Positions 5,743 through 13,009 of a stretch of DNA of 16,223 nucleotides are shown piece by piece. The number at the start of each line of letters is the position of its first letter. Within the stretch, counting starts at the first letter, position 1. This DNA is from an uncultured Clostridia bacterium (GTDB lineage Bacteria > Bacillota > Clostridia > TANB77 > CAG-508), in contig CARUQW010000011.1 of NCBI GenBank assembly GCA_949077355.1, positions 2,618 to 18,840 on the forward strand, written 5' to 3'. Position numbers and translations under genes: made by a program. Under the pieces are notes generated by a model. That model was not told the origin of the DNA, did not search any database, and saw nothing but the letters and a program-made list of their open reading frames with translations.

Positions 5743-6387
5743 ATGAAAAAACAAGATGTTATTAAGCTTATTGAATTGTTAAAAAAAAGATATCCAGATG
5801 CCACTTGCAGCTTAGATTTTACCACTCCTTTTGAATTAGTTGTTGCTGTTATGCTTTCTGCTCAATGTACAGATGAAAGAGTCAATAAAACAACCCCTTC
5901 ACTTTTTGCACGTTGTAAGACAATTCAAGATTTTGCAGATATTGATGTTACTGAATTAGAAAATTTAATTCATCCATGTGGTTTCTATAAAAATAAAGCA
6001 AAAAATATTAAATCGTGTGCCAAACAGATTTTAGAAAATTTTCATGGAGAAGTTCCTCATACTATGAAGGAATTAACTAGTCTAGCTGGTGTTGGCCGAA
6101 AAAGTGCTAATGTGATTATGTTAGAAGTATTTGGTATAGCAGAAGGTATTGCTGTTGATACGCACGCTAAAAGAATTTCTAATTTAATTGGTTTGTCAAA
6201 AGAAAAAGAGCCTGAAAAAATAGAACAAGATTTAATAAAGCTATTTCCAAAAGAATATTTAAAAGATATCAATCATATCTTTGTATGGCATGGTAGAAAT
6301 ACTTGTATTGCTCGAAAACCACAATGTGATACATGTGTTGTTAATCAGTTTTGCCAATCTTATCAGTCGTATGGCAATCATGCTTAA
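5743..6387 (+). CDS. nth: Endonuclease III (DNA glycosylase/AP lyase), 214 aa
   Basis: Base-excision repair enzyme that removes oxidised pyrimidines and nicks the abasic site. The helix-hairpin-helix motif LAGVGRKSANV (114-124) contains the catalytic lysine K120. The catalytic aspartate is D139 in VDTHAKRIS. The C-terminal 4Fe-4S loop has C188, C195, C198 and C204 with the classical C-x6-C-x2-C-x5-C spacing. The MLSAQCTDERVN segment near residue 40 is also typical. Length equals that of the Escherichia coli enzyme to within a few residues, and both catalytic residues fall at almost the same numbers as in E. coli. The gene has its own promoter. Downstream lies a 319-base gap with no clear terminator, so it is probably monocistronic. 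The start is chosen from the ribosome-site spacing; the upstream ATG at 5734 would add only three residues. Confidence 0.97.
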   Translation: MKKQDVIKLIELLKKRYPDATCSLDFTTPFELVVAVMLSAQCTDERVNKTTPSLFARCKTIQDFADIDVTELENLIHPCGFYKNKAKNIKSCAKQILENFHGEVPHTMKELTSLAGVGRKSANVIMLEVFGIAEGIAVDTHAKRISNLIGLSKEKEPEKIEQDLIKLFPKEYLKDINHIFVWHGRNTCIARKPQCDTCVVNQFCQSYQSYGNHA

Positions 6388-6640
6388 AAATATTTGGTTC
6401 TATAATCCATCATATTAAATTATAAGAACTTATTAAATAAATATCATTTATATTCCGCTTTCTTGTTCATTATATTCGATAAAAATTTATAAATTCGTAA
6501 AATGAACCTCTCTCATGTTCAAATAGACTGTTATCTATTTCGCATAAATCACGAATACGACTGGAATAGTTTTACCAAATTCTTAACAAAAGTGTATGGT
6601 CTATAGAACGGAATATTTTTAATCGATTGCCTTATATCAG
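6388..6640. other. Intergenic stretch with possible minus-strand gene fossil (about 6448-6630)
   Basis: No intact gene. Near the left end a weak hairpin (TTCT-ATAAT with ATTATAAGAA, about 6396-6429) lacks a T-run. On the minus strand three partly open frames join if two surplus bases are skipped. The first piece contains IPFYRPYTFVKNLVKLF. The second contains RIRDLCEIDNSLFEHERGSF and YEFIN. The third is FIEYNEQESGI, ending TAA at 6448-6450. The amino-acid content looks protein-like, but no start, ribosome site or recognisable family is seen. Several short inverted repeats also occur (GTTCATT 6465-6471 with AATGAAC 6501-6507; AAATAG 6521-6526 with CTATTT 6535-6540), so a structured RNA is an alternative reading. 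Confidence 0.35.
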
Positions 6641-6669
6641 TTGACAAAAATAAAATAAAGATATATATT
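6641..6669 (+). promoter_or_regulatory. Sigma-A promoter of the bactofilin-like gene
   Basis: TTGACA (6641-6646), 17-base spacer, TATATT (6664-6669), followed by AGGAGG at 6694-6699 and the ATG at 6707. Near-consensus, so expression is probably substantial in growing cells. Confidence 0.85.
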
Positions 6670-6706
6670 TTTACATATTTATATATAAATTTTAGGAGGT
6701 ATTTTT

Positions 6707-7870
6707 ATGTTAAAAAACAAATTGAAAATAATTGCTGTTCTAACAGTTCTTATTTTAACTTTTTCATTACCAATTGTAAAAGCAGAAAATATAACATCTG
6801 ATGATGGAACTACTCCAATTAACGATAACTTAGAAGCTAATGTTACTACAGATGAAGATAATTTAAAAAAAGGTGATATTTATTTAACTGGTGATCATGT
6901 CACTGTTGATTATATTGTAGATGGAAACCTATTTATCTTTGCTAATCATGTTACTATCAATTCACAAATTGGCGGTGATGCTTTTATTTTTGCCAACACC
7001 GTAACCATTGAAAAACAAGGCTATATATTTAGCAACTTATTTACTTTTTCTAAAAATGTAAATATATATGGTGTTGTATATGACCTATATGCCGCTTCTG
7101 AAAACACAACCATTGATGGATTTATTCATCGAGATGTTCACATTGGTTCTGATACTGTCAATATTTCAGGTACCATTAAAAGAAATGCTCATATTAACTG
7201 TTCTTCTCTTAATTTTACTACAAATTCTGATAATAATCAGACAGAAGAAGAAACTACTCCAACCACGAAAGCTCGTATTAATGGAAATCTAACCTATTCA
7301 GCAAAAACTGAAATATCGGTTCCAGAAGGCGTTGTTACTGGAGAAACAACCTTTAAACAATTAGCATCTTCGGATTCTAATATTGCTGAAAAAACAATTA
7401 TGAGCCTAATTACTTTTGTTGTTACAATTATAGCAGTTTGGCTATTATGCTCATGGCTTGCACCTAATTTCTTAAAAGCCACACCTGCTTTATTAACTAC
7501 TAAAAAAGTTTTACCTGTAATCGCTTTCGGAATTTTGACTCCAATTGTTGGCATCTTTCTAACAATCGTATTCTTCTTTATGGGTATCACTTCTACTTTA
7601 GGTTTATTACTATTAATGATGGTTTTTAGCTTAATTATTATTAGTACTTCTATCTTTACCATTACTTTAAACACTATTATTTGTAATAAATTAAAAATTG
7701 AAAAGAGAGCTTCTATTTTTTGTATGTTAGTGGGAATTTCTATGATTTTATGGCTAATTGGTTTCATTCCTTTTATTGGTCCTCTTTTAGGTCTTATCGT
7801 AGTTATTTTAGGTTTAGGTATTGTAGTTTCTAGTCTAGTGTTAAAGAATAAAGAAAAAATAAAAAAATAA
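6707..7870 (+). CDS. Secreted/membrane bactofilin-like (polymer-forming) protein, 387 aa
   Basis: The N-terminus is a signal peptide: K-rich start, hydrophobic stretch 8-24, cleavage likely after VKA (26). After an acidic linker, residues about 55-215 form short hydrophobic beta repeats of the type GDxxIFANTVTI. Each turn ends in an asparagine or glycine, e.g. GNLFIFANHVTI (73-84), GGDAFIFANTVTI (89-101) and DTVNISGTI (149-157). This is the right-handed beta-helix pattern of bactofilin/polymer-forming proteins. A Thr/Glu-rich insert (171-187) breaks it. Residues about 230-380 hold four to five membrane segments (229-251, 268-292, 296-322, 337-357, 358-379), then a basic tail. So the beta-helix sits outside the membrane, unlike classical cytosolic bactofilins. 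Function is unknown; a surface scaffold or envelope-organising role is inference. It has its own strong promoter and ends in a strong terminator shared with rpe. Confidence 0.85.
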   Translation: MLKNKLKIIAVLTVLILTFSLPIVKAENITSDDGTTPINDNLEANVTTDEDNLKKGDIYLTGDHVTVDYIVDGNLFIFANHVTINSQIGGDAFIFANTVTIEKQGYIFSNLFTFSKNVNIYGVVYDLYAASENTTIDGFIHRDVHIGSDTVNISGTIKRNAHINCSSLNFTTNSDNNQTEEETTPTTKARINGNLTYSAKTEISVPEGVVTGETTFKQLASSDSNIAEKTIMSLITFVVTIIAVWLLCSWLAPNFLKATPALLTTKKVLPVIAFGILTPIVGIFLTIVFFFMGITSTLGLLLLMMVFSLIIISTSIFTITLNTIICNKLKIEKRASIFCMLVGISMILWLIGFIPFIGPLLGLIVVILGLGIVVSSLVLKNKEKIKK

Positions 7871-7880
7871 TATAGAAAAC

Positions 7881-7914
7881 GGCAAAGAATATAAATTCTT
7901 TGCCCTTATTTTTT
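7881..7914. terminator. Terminator between the bactofilin-like gene and rpe
   Basis: GGCAAAGAAT (7881-7890) pairs perfectly with ATTCTTTGCC (7895-7904), loop ATAA, then CTTATTTTTTT on the plus strand. It is strong for the rightward gene. Leftward, after rpe, it is followed only by GTTTTC, so it is weaker in that direction. Confidence 0.88.
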
Positions 7915-8565
7915 TAATTCATCTATAATTGCTTTAAAATCTTTTGCCATAACAATTGCTGTTCCTGCCACCAAAATATTGGTCCCTGCTTTTTTTACTT
8001 CTGGTGCAGTTTTTAAATTAATTCCACCATCTACTTCTATATCCAATTCTAAATTTTGTTCTTCCACCTGTTTTTTTAGTTTTTCTATTTTGTGTATCAT
8101 ATCAGTTAAAAATGTCTGTCCACCTTTACCTGGTTCTACTGTCATAATTAGACACATATGAATATATGGTAAGAATTCATATATTTCTTCTATTTTTGTA
8201 TTTGGCTTTACTGCTACTCCTACCTTGCAATGATTGTCTTTGATATATTGAATCATTTCATAAACTTCCTCTTTATTTTTACAGGCTTCTAAATGGAAAG
8301 TAATAATATTGGGTTCCACTGCTAAAAAATCATCAATTGCTGCTTTAACATCTTTAACCATTAAGTGCACATCTAATGGCAAACTAGATATTCTTTTAAT
8401 ATAAGAAGCATTTTGAATCATCCTATCATAGGTATCTTTCTCTACAAACTTTCCATCCATAATATCAATATGAAAATAATCTGTTTTGGCTGTTTCTAGT
8501 GCAAAAAAGGTTTTTGATTCTTCTCCTTTTTTCACAGATAATATAGATGTTGAAACTTCTACCAT
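7906..8565 (-). CDS. rpe: Ribulose-phosphate 3-epimerase, 219 aa
   Basis: Interconverts ribulose 5-phosphate and xylulose 5-phosphate in the pentose phosphate pathway. It is a TIM-barrel metalloenzyme with the expected residues: S7 in the first strand, H32 and D34 in FHIDIMDG, H67 in DVHLMV, the MTVEPGKGGQ phosphate/loop-6 motif (141-150), D179 in EVDGGI as second acid, and a late AGT(A)I phosphate-binding segment. Its length is typical. The ATG overlaps the end of rsgA by seven bases (ATGGTAG), so translation is probably coupled; a GAGAGGAG ribosome site lies inside the rsgA end. The same rsgA-rpe pair follows prkC in Bacillus subtilis. Two rarer features are the short N-terminus and LDIEVDGGI in place of the commoner IxVDGG. 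Neither affects the call. Confidence 0.95.
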   Translation of the reverse strand: MVEVSTSILSVKKGEESKTFFALETAKTDYFHIDIMDGKFVEKDTYDRMIQNASYIKRISSLPLDVHLMVKDVKAAIDDFLAVEPNIITFHLEACKNKEEVYEMIQYIKDNHCKVGVAVKPNTKIEEIYEFLPYIHMCLIMTVEPGKGGQTFLTDMIHKIEKLKKQVEEQNLELDIEVDGGINLKTAPEVKKAGTNILVAGTAIVMAKDFKAIIDELKK

Positions 8566-9479
8566 CTCTTTTTCTCCTCTCTTTCTTTTAATTGTTGATA
8601 TATTTTACAAAATCTTTCATAGCGTTCTAATGCTATTTTTCCATTTTCAATCGCCTTTTTAATTCCACAATTTTCTTCTTTTATATGCGTACATCCTACA
8701 AATTCACATTCTGAAATTTCACTTTTAAATTCTATAAAAAATTCTGCTAAATCTTTACTTTCAATCTCTTCAATTGAAAAGGTGGAAAATCCTGGTGTAT
8801 CTGCAATATAGGTGTTTTCATCTATTTCATATAATTTAATAGAAGTTGTTGTATTTTTTCCTCTTTTATTTCTTTGACTGATTTCTCCTTCTATTGTCAT
8901 ATCTTGCTGAAAAATGCCATTAATTAGTGTTGATTTTCCCACACCAGAATTTCCCGAAAAAGCATTGATATTATTTTTTAATTTTTGTTTCAATTCTTCA
9001 ATCCCTTTTTGATTTTTAGCTTCTGTTTCAATTACAGAATAACCTATTTTTTGATATATTTTTCTAATGTTTTCAAAATCTTTTTTATCATCTAAATCAG
9101 TTTTATTCAATACAATCAAGCTTTTTATTCCCAAATATTCTGCAAAAGCTAATTGCTTATCTAGCATTAATAAATCTGGCTTTGGTTCTTTGCTTGAAAC
9201 CACAAAAACAATTTGAGTAATATTTGCAAGTTTCGGTCTCTTTACATAAACTTTTCTTTCTAATACCTTATCAATTACTGCCTTTCTATTTTCTTCATCC
9301 GTTATTTCTAACTCTACCAAATCTCCAACCACTGGTGTCATTTCTTCTTTTTTTAGCCTGCCTCTCGCTGTTGCTTCATAAATCTTGCCATTGGTTCCGG
9401 GTTTAATTGGCAACTTTTCTTTTTTGATTGCTTTTATTTTATACAAATTAGATATATTTTCTATTATAATTCCTTGCAT
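8559..9479 (-). CDS. rsgA: Ribosome small-subunit maturation GTPase RsgA, 306 aa
   Basis: Circularly permuted GTPase (YjeQ/CpgA/YloQ) that checks late 30S assembly near the decoding centre. Domains: an N-terminal OB-fold (about 1-75). Then come the permuted G motifs in the diagnostic order, with G4 NKTD (125-128) before G1 GNSGVGKST (176-184) and G3 DTPG (227-230). A G2 threonine is likely in the GKNTTTS stretch (207-213). The C-terminal zinc motif is C258, C263, H265, C271 in CEFVGCTHIKEENC. AGGAGG precedes the ATG at 9477-9479 by a few bases. Unlike a simple four-gene operon, a strong terminator and a fresh promoter separate it from prkC, so rsgA-rpe can be expressed independently. In Bacillus subtilis CpgA is a substrate of PrkC, which makes the adjacency meaningful. 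Confidence 0.97.
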   Translation of the reverse strand: MQGIIIENISNLYKIKAIKKEKLPIKPGTNGKIYEATARGRLKKEEMTPVVGDLVELEITDEENRKAVIDKVLERKVYVKRPKLANITQIVFVVSSKEPKPDLLMLDKQLAFAEYLGIKSLIVLNKTDLDDKKDFENIRKIYQKIGYSVIETEAKNQKGIEELKQKLKNNINAFSGNSGVGKSTLINGIFQQDMTIEGEISQRNKRGKNTTTSIKLYEIDENTYIADTPGFSTFSIEEIESKDLAEFFIEFKSEISECEFVGCTHIKEENCGIKKAIENGKIALERYERFCKIYQQLKEREEKKRW

Positions 9480-9500
9480 TTTTCCTCCTTATTCTTTTTT

Positions 9501-9529
9501 ATTATATCGAAAAAAAATCCAATTAGCAA
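9501..9529 (-). promoter_or_regulatory. Sigma-A promoter of rsgA-rpe embedded in the prkC terminator
   Basis: Minus strand TTGCTA (9524-9529), 17-base spacer, TATAAT (9501-9506), then AGGAGG and the rsgA ATG at 9479. The -35 box lies in the loop and right arm of the prkC terminator hairpin. Confidence 0.75.
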
Positions 9530-9548
9530 TTATCTAATTGGATTTTTT
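9512..9548 (-). terminator. Terminator of prpC-prkC
   Basis: AAAAAATCCAATTAG (9512-9526) pairs perfectly with CTAATTGGATTTTTT (9534-9548), a 15-bp stem with a 7-base loop. It lies 16 bases after the prkC stop. On the minus strand the stem ends in a T-run (TTTTTTTTCG). Confidence 0.9.
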
Positions 9549-9564
9549 ATATAAAATTTGTATT

Positions 9565-11541
9565 TTAATCAAATGTATATGATGTAGTTGTTCTAATATC
9601 TATATCTTTTTCTTTTTCTTTTACATCATCAATAAATACTTTTACTGTAACAATTCCTGTTGCTACAACTTTTCCATTACCAGTATTAATTTGTGTTTCA
9701 TTTTTATCTACTTCCTGATTAAAAATAGTTTCTCCATTAGCTTCAACTCGTAATTTGACTTTTTTCTTACCTGTTTCTGTACTATTTTCTGTTTCTGAAT
9801 ATCCTCCTGTTAATGATTTTACATTAACATATATGGTTGCATTTTTCTTTTCTGCTAGCTTATTTACCGTAATGGTAATTGTTGTTCCTTCATTTACTTT
9901 CTTTCCACTATCTATACTTTGCTTTAAAACAACTCCATTATCTTTAGCAGTATCTTCATCATAAACTACATTAACCTTTAATCCTAAATTTTCTAAGTTT
10001 TTCTTGGCTGTTGTCTCATCTTGCCCTACTACATTTTCTACTGTAACCTCTTTAATTCCTGTACCTGTACTAACATGAATTTTTATAGTATCTCCTGAAA
10101 CAGCTTCTTCGTCAGGAGCTGTTTCTTGACTAATAACATATCCTTCTTTTACAGTTTTACTAGTCTCTTCTATTACTTCTGCCTTCAACTTTGCCTCTTC
10201 TAGTAATCGAATTGCTTCTTCTTTTTCTTTTCCTTTTACATTTGGTACGATTACTTTTTCTTGTCCTTTACTAATAATAACACTTACTGTACTTCCTTCT
10301 TTTACTTTGTTGAATCTTTCCATATAAGTTGGATCTTGTGAAATAACATATCCTTCTGGTACGTCCTTACTGTATTCTTCTTTTTCTATTTCGAATTTTA
10401 ATTTTGCTGCTTCTACTTCTTTTTGCGCTTCTTCTTTTGACATTCCTACTACATTTGGCATTTCTACTTCAGCAGGATTAGTTAAATTTAATACCGCTAA
10501 AGTTCCTCCTAAGCTTATTGAAAATAATAAAATCAATCCTACTATAATGCTAAGTACTTTATGTTTTTTTATGAATTTTTTAAATTTTCCTTCTTTTTTT
10601 CCACTTTTATTTCTACTATTTGGTATATCTTCTATTTCTCCATACATATCCGTATTAATTTTTTGTGTCCTCGCTGTTGCATCATATTCTAATTCTTCCA
10701 CAAAATCGCCATCTGGATTCTTTAATGATTTTCTTAAATCTGCTAGCATTTCTGTTGCTGATTGATATCGTAATGTTACATCTTTTTGTAATGCCTTCAT
10801 AATAATTTTATTAATTGCTACTGGTACATTTGGATTAATCTCAATTGGCTCTTCTGGTTCTTCTTGCATATGTTTTAAAGCAACTGATACTGGTGTATCT
10901 GCATCAAATGGAACTCTTCCTGTTATCATTTCATACATAACAACCCCTAGTGAATAAATATCTGATTTGGCATCTGTAAATCCACCTCTAGCATGTTCTG
11001 GTGAAAAATAATGTACTGATCCTATTGTTGTTCCAAATGCTGTAATGGTTGAATTAGAAACTGCTTTCGCAATTCCAAAATCAGTTACTTTCGCAATTCC
11101 ATCTTCGGTAATGATAATGTTATGTGGCTTAATATCTCTATGTATAATATTGTTTTTATGAGCTGTCTCTAAGGCTGACGCAATTTGAATTGCAACATTA
11201 ACAGACCATTTCCATGGTAATGGGCCTCTTTCTTCTATAATAATTTCTTTTAATGTTTTTCCTTGTATTAATTCCATTACAATGTAATACAAATTTCCTT
11301 CTACTCCAACATCATAAATTGAAACAATATTAGGATGGGTTAATCTTGCTGCTGATTGTGCTTCTACTTCAAATCTTTTTATAAATTCTTCATCTGTTGT
11401 AAATTCATCTCTTAATATTTTTACTGCTACATTTCTTTTTAATACTTTATCAGTAGCTTTATAAACTGTAGACATTCCGCCATTTCCTATTTTTTCGACC
11501 ATTTCATATCGATTTCCTAATAGCTTTCCTTCTAAATTCAT
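9565..11541 (-). CDS. prkC: PASTA-domain serine/threonine protein kinase, 658 aa
   Basis: Membrane kinase that senses muropeptides or lipid II outside the cell and phosphorylates cytosolic targets. Kinase domain 10-275: glycine loop GNGGMSTV (19-26), ATP lysine K41, catalytic HRDIKPHN (134-141, D136), DFG (154-156), Thr-rich activation loop TITAFGTTIGS (165-175), then SPE (180-182). A basic juxtamembrane stretch (310-328) precedes one membrane helix (329-351). Outside are three PASTA repeats (about 357-425, 429-492, 498-561). A C-terminal beta-rich domain of about 95 residues (565-658) contains a Thr/Ser/Glu linker; I do not recognise it by name. RBS GGAGAG is present; the gene begins 16 bases after the prpC stop. 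It forms an operon with its antagonist phosphatase and ends in a strong terminator. Common locus names for the family are prkC, stkP and pknB. Confidence 0.96.
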   Translation of the reverse strand: MNLEGKLLGNRYEMVEKIGNGGMSTVYKATDKVLKRNVAVKILRDEFTTDEEFIKRFEVEAQSAARLTHPNIVSIYDVGVEGNLYYIVMELIQGKTLKEIIIEERGPLPWKWSVNVAIQIASALETAHKNNIIHRDIKPHNIIITEDGIAKVTDFGIAKAVSNSTITAFGTTIGSVHYFSPEHARGGFTDAKSDIYSLGVVMYEMITGRVPFDADTPVSVALKHMQEEPEEPIEINPNVPVAINKIIMKALQKDVTLRYQSATEMLADLRKSLKNPDGDFVEELEYDATARTQKINTDMYGEIEDIPNSRNKSGKKEGKFKKFIKKHKVLSIIVGLILLFSISLGGTLAVLNLTNPAEVEMPNVVGMSKEEAQKEVEAAKLKFEIEKEEYSKDVPEGYVISQDPTYMERFNKVKEGSTVSVIISKGQEKVIVPNVKGKEKEEAIRLLEEAKLKAEVIEETSKTVKEGYVISQETAPDEEAVSGDTIKIHVSTGTGIKEVTVENVVGQDETTAKKNLENLGLKVNVVYDEDTAKDNGVVLKQSIDSGKKVNEGTTITITVNKLAEKKNATIYVNVKSLTGGYSETENSTETGKKKVKLRVEANGETIFNQEVDKNETQINTGNGKVVATGIVTVKVFIDDVKEKEKDIDIRTTTSYTFD

Positions 11542-11557
11542 AATTTATCTCTCCTGT

Positions 11558-12292
11558 TTATATATTTTTTATAATAACAACAGTTATATTATCATATCCA
11601 CCATTCTTATTCGCTATTTCTATTAATTCTTTTGGTGCTTGCTCTATGTCCTTTTTCGCTAATTGACAAATTTCTTCTTGTGGTACCATATTCGTTAGTC
11701 CGTCTGAGCTCATCACCAAAATATCTTCTTTCAAGAAACCTCTTACCATGACATCAGGCTCTACAAATGCATTACATCCAAGTGCTTTCATTAGCATATT
11801 TTTTTGAGGATGGTGTGTTGCTTCTTCCTGTGTAATGGTTCCATCTTTTACTAGTTTTTGAACATAGCTATGGTCTTGTGTTAGTTTTCGCATAAAATCT
11901 TTTCGTATTCTATAAATTCTACTATCTCCTACATGTCCAATAAATGCTCTATTATTATATATTAAACAAATTTCTAAAGTAGTACCCATTCCTTCTAATT
12001 CTTTGTTTTCTTTTGCTTTCTCATATACCACCATATTGGCATATTCCATACTACTGCCAACTAATTGAAGAATACTTTCTTTATCTTTATTGATTTCTTT
12101 GAAATTATTTTCTATATAACTTTTAGCTGTTTGTATGGCTAATTGACTAGCGATTTCTCCTCCATTATAGCCCCCCATACCATCTGCTAACATATATAAT
12201 TGCACTTCATCGATTGATTCTGATATATAGTAATCGTCTTGATTGATTTCTCTTACTTTACCAATATCTGATTTTGCATAAGCCTTTATCAT
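11558..12292 (-). CDS. prpC: PP2C-family serine/threonine phosphatase, 244 aa
   Basis: Metal-dependent phosphatase that reverses PrkC phosphorylation. The PP2C motifs appear in order: RxxNQD (14-19, metal ligand D19), LADGMGG (35-41, ligand D37), GMGTT (101-105), GHVGDSR (119-125, D123), TQDHS (138-142), SSDGLTN (195-201, metal ligand D197) and GGYDNIT (231-237, D234). No membrane segment is present, so it is cytoplasmic. Its length is the usual 240-250. It is the first gene of the prpC-prkC operon, with GAGGTG a few bases upstream of the ATG at 12290-12292 and a good promoter further up. The order phosphatase then kinase with a short gap is conserved across Bacillota, where balanced expression of the two is expected. 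Confidence 0.96.
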   Translation of the reverse strand: MIKAYAKSDIGKVREINQDDYYISESIDEVQLYMLADGMGGYNGGEIASQLAIQTAKSYIENNFKEINKDKESILQLVGSSMEYANMVVYEKAKENKELEGMGTTLEICLIYNNRAFIGHVGDSRIYRIRKDFMRKLTQDHSYVQKLVKDGTITQEEATHHPQKNMLMKALGCNAFVEPDVMVRGFLKEDILVMSSDGLTNMVPQEEICQLAKKDIEQAPKELIEIANKNGGYDNITVVIIKNI

Positions 12293-12334
12293 TTTTTCAC
12301 CTCTTTTTCTTGTGCCTTTATTTTCTCTGTTTAC

Positions 12335-12363
12335 TTTATATCACAAGTTTGTTTTTTTTGCAA
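12335..12363 (-). promoter_or_regulatory. Sigma-A promoter of prpC-prkC
   Basis: Minus strand TTGCAA (12358-12363), 17-base spacer, TATAAA (12335-12340), about 43 bases upstream of the prpC ATG. An A-rich tract fills the upstream half of the spacer. Confidence 0.8.
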
Positions 12364-12381
12364 GTACTCTACTTTACTCTC

Positions 12382-12415
12382 AAAAAGACAATAGAATTTC
12401 TTCCATTGTCTTTTT
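12382..12415 (-). terminator. Terminator of the decayed gene upstream of prpC
   Basis: AAAAAGACAAT (12382-12392) pairs with ATTGTCTTTTT (12405-12415), 12-base loop. On the minus strand it ends in ATTGTCTTTTT. It lies just past the stop codon (12425) of the frame-corrected pseudogene, which supports that stop as the original gene end. It may also stop rightward transcription. Confidence 0.8.
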
Positions 12416-12424
12416 TCTATTTTA

Positions 12425-12921
12425 TTATCTTAAAATAATACGATTAATATATCCATTCACCCATCCATAATCAACATCATTACCACCATATCGTAAATCT
12501 TATCGAATTTATTTCTTTTTCTTCTAATGATAATATAATCTTAAAATTTTGTGTTCCTTTAACTGTCTTATAGGCATGTGTAGATTCTTCTGAAGTTCCC
12601 TCCTTATAATATGCTATCATCTTGGCGCCACATCCTCCAAAATTATCACCACTATCAAATCTACCAGCAGCATAAATTTCACTATACATTATATTTTTAC
12701 TATTAAGTTTGCTGTAAGAAACATCAAAATTAGATAAAAATGCACCTGCACCACTCGAATTTCCAGCACCAATCATGCCCTGAATATAGGCTAGATTATC
12801 ACCATAATGATTAATAAGTACCAGGATCTTTGACGTCAAAAGTATAACTATTTCCATTATAGGAACCAATTCCATCTATACTAAATGATTTAACTTTTTC
12901 ACATAATTTATTTAAATATTT
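12425..12921 (-). pseudogene. Decayed gene of unknown function with at least two frameshifts
   Basis: Three overlapping minus-strand frames form one protein if two single surplus bases are skipped. Piece one (12814-12921) contains EKVKSFSIDGIGSYNGNSY, then TFDVKDPGTY. Skipping one T near 12813 joins NHYGDNLAYIQGMIGAG, then the main frame through SEIYAAGRFDSGDNFGGCG to SLEEKEINSIRF. Skipping the base at 12494 joins RYGGNDVDYGWVNGYINR and IILR, then TAA (12425-12427). A terminator follows directly. No start codon or ribosome site leads into piece one; an ATG at 12970 could join with a third shift but has no ribosome site. The Gly/Asn/Asp/Tyr-rich strands suggest a beta-sandwich domain of a surface or binding protein. 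I recognise no family. The uncorrected single frame (12480-12875) is probably not translated as such. Confidence 0.65.
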
Positions 12922-12949
12922 TCACCCTTTTTCTTCTATCACTTATCAA

Positions 12950-12978
12950 TTGAAAATTATTTTTTTTCATGCTATAAT
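12950..12978 (+). promoter_or_regulatory. Sigma-A promoter of mutS2
   Basis: TTGAAA (12950-12955), 17-base spacer, TATAAT (12973-12978), then AGGAG (12999-13003) and ATG 13010. Confidence 0.88.
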
Positions 12979-13009
12979 AACAAGTAAATGTGTATTATAG
13001 GAGATTATT

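Noticed and set aside
6396..6609. GTTCTATA (6396-6403) and TATAGAAC (6602-6609) as ends of a small inserted element (MITE)
   Set aside because: Only 8 bp, no target-site duplication seen and no second copy in the window; expected by chance in AT-rich DNA.
12480..12875. The single 131-codon minus-strand frame as an intact gene
   Set aside because: Its first 20 or so residues are a shadow of another frame (IDGIGSYNGNSYTFDV), it lacks a ribosome site, and its last residues diverge from the frame that runs to the terminator.
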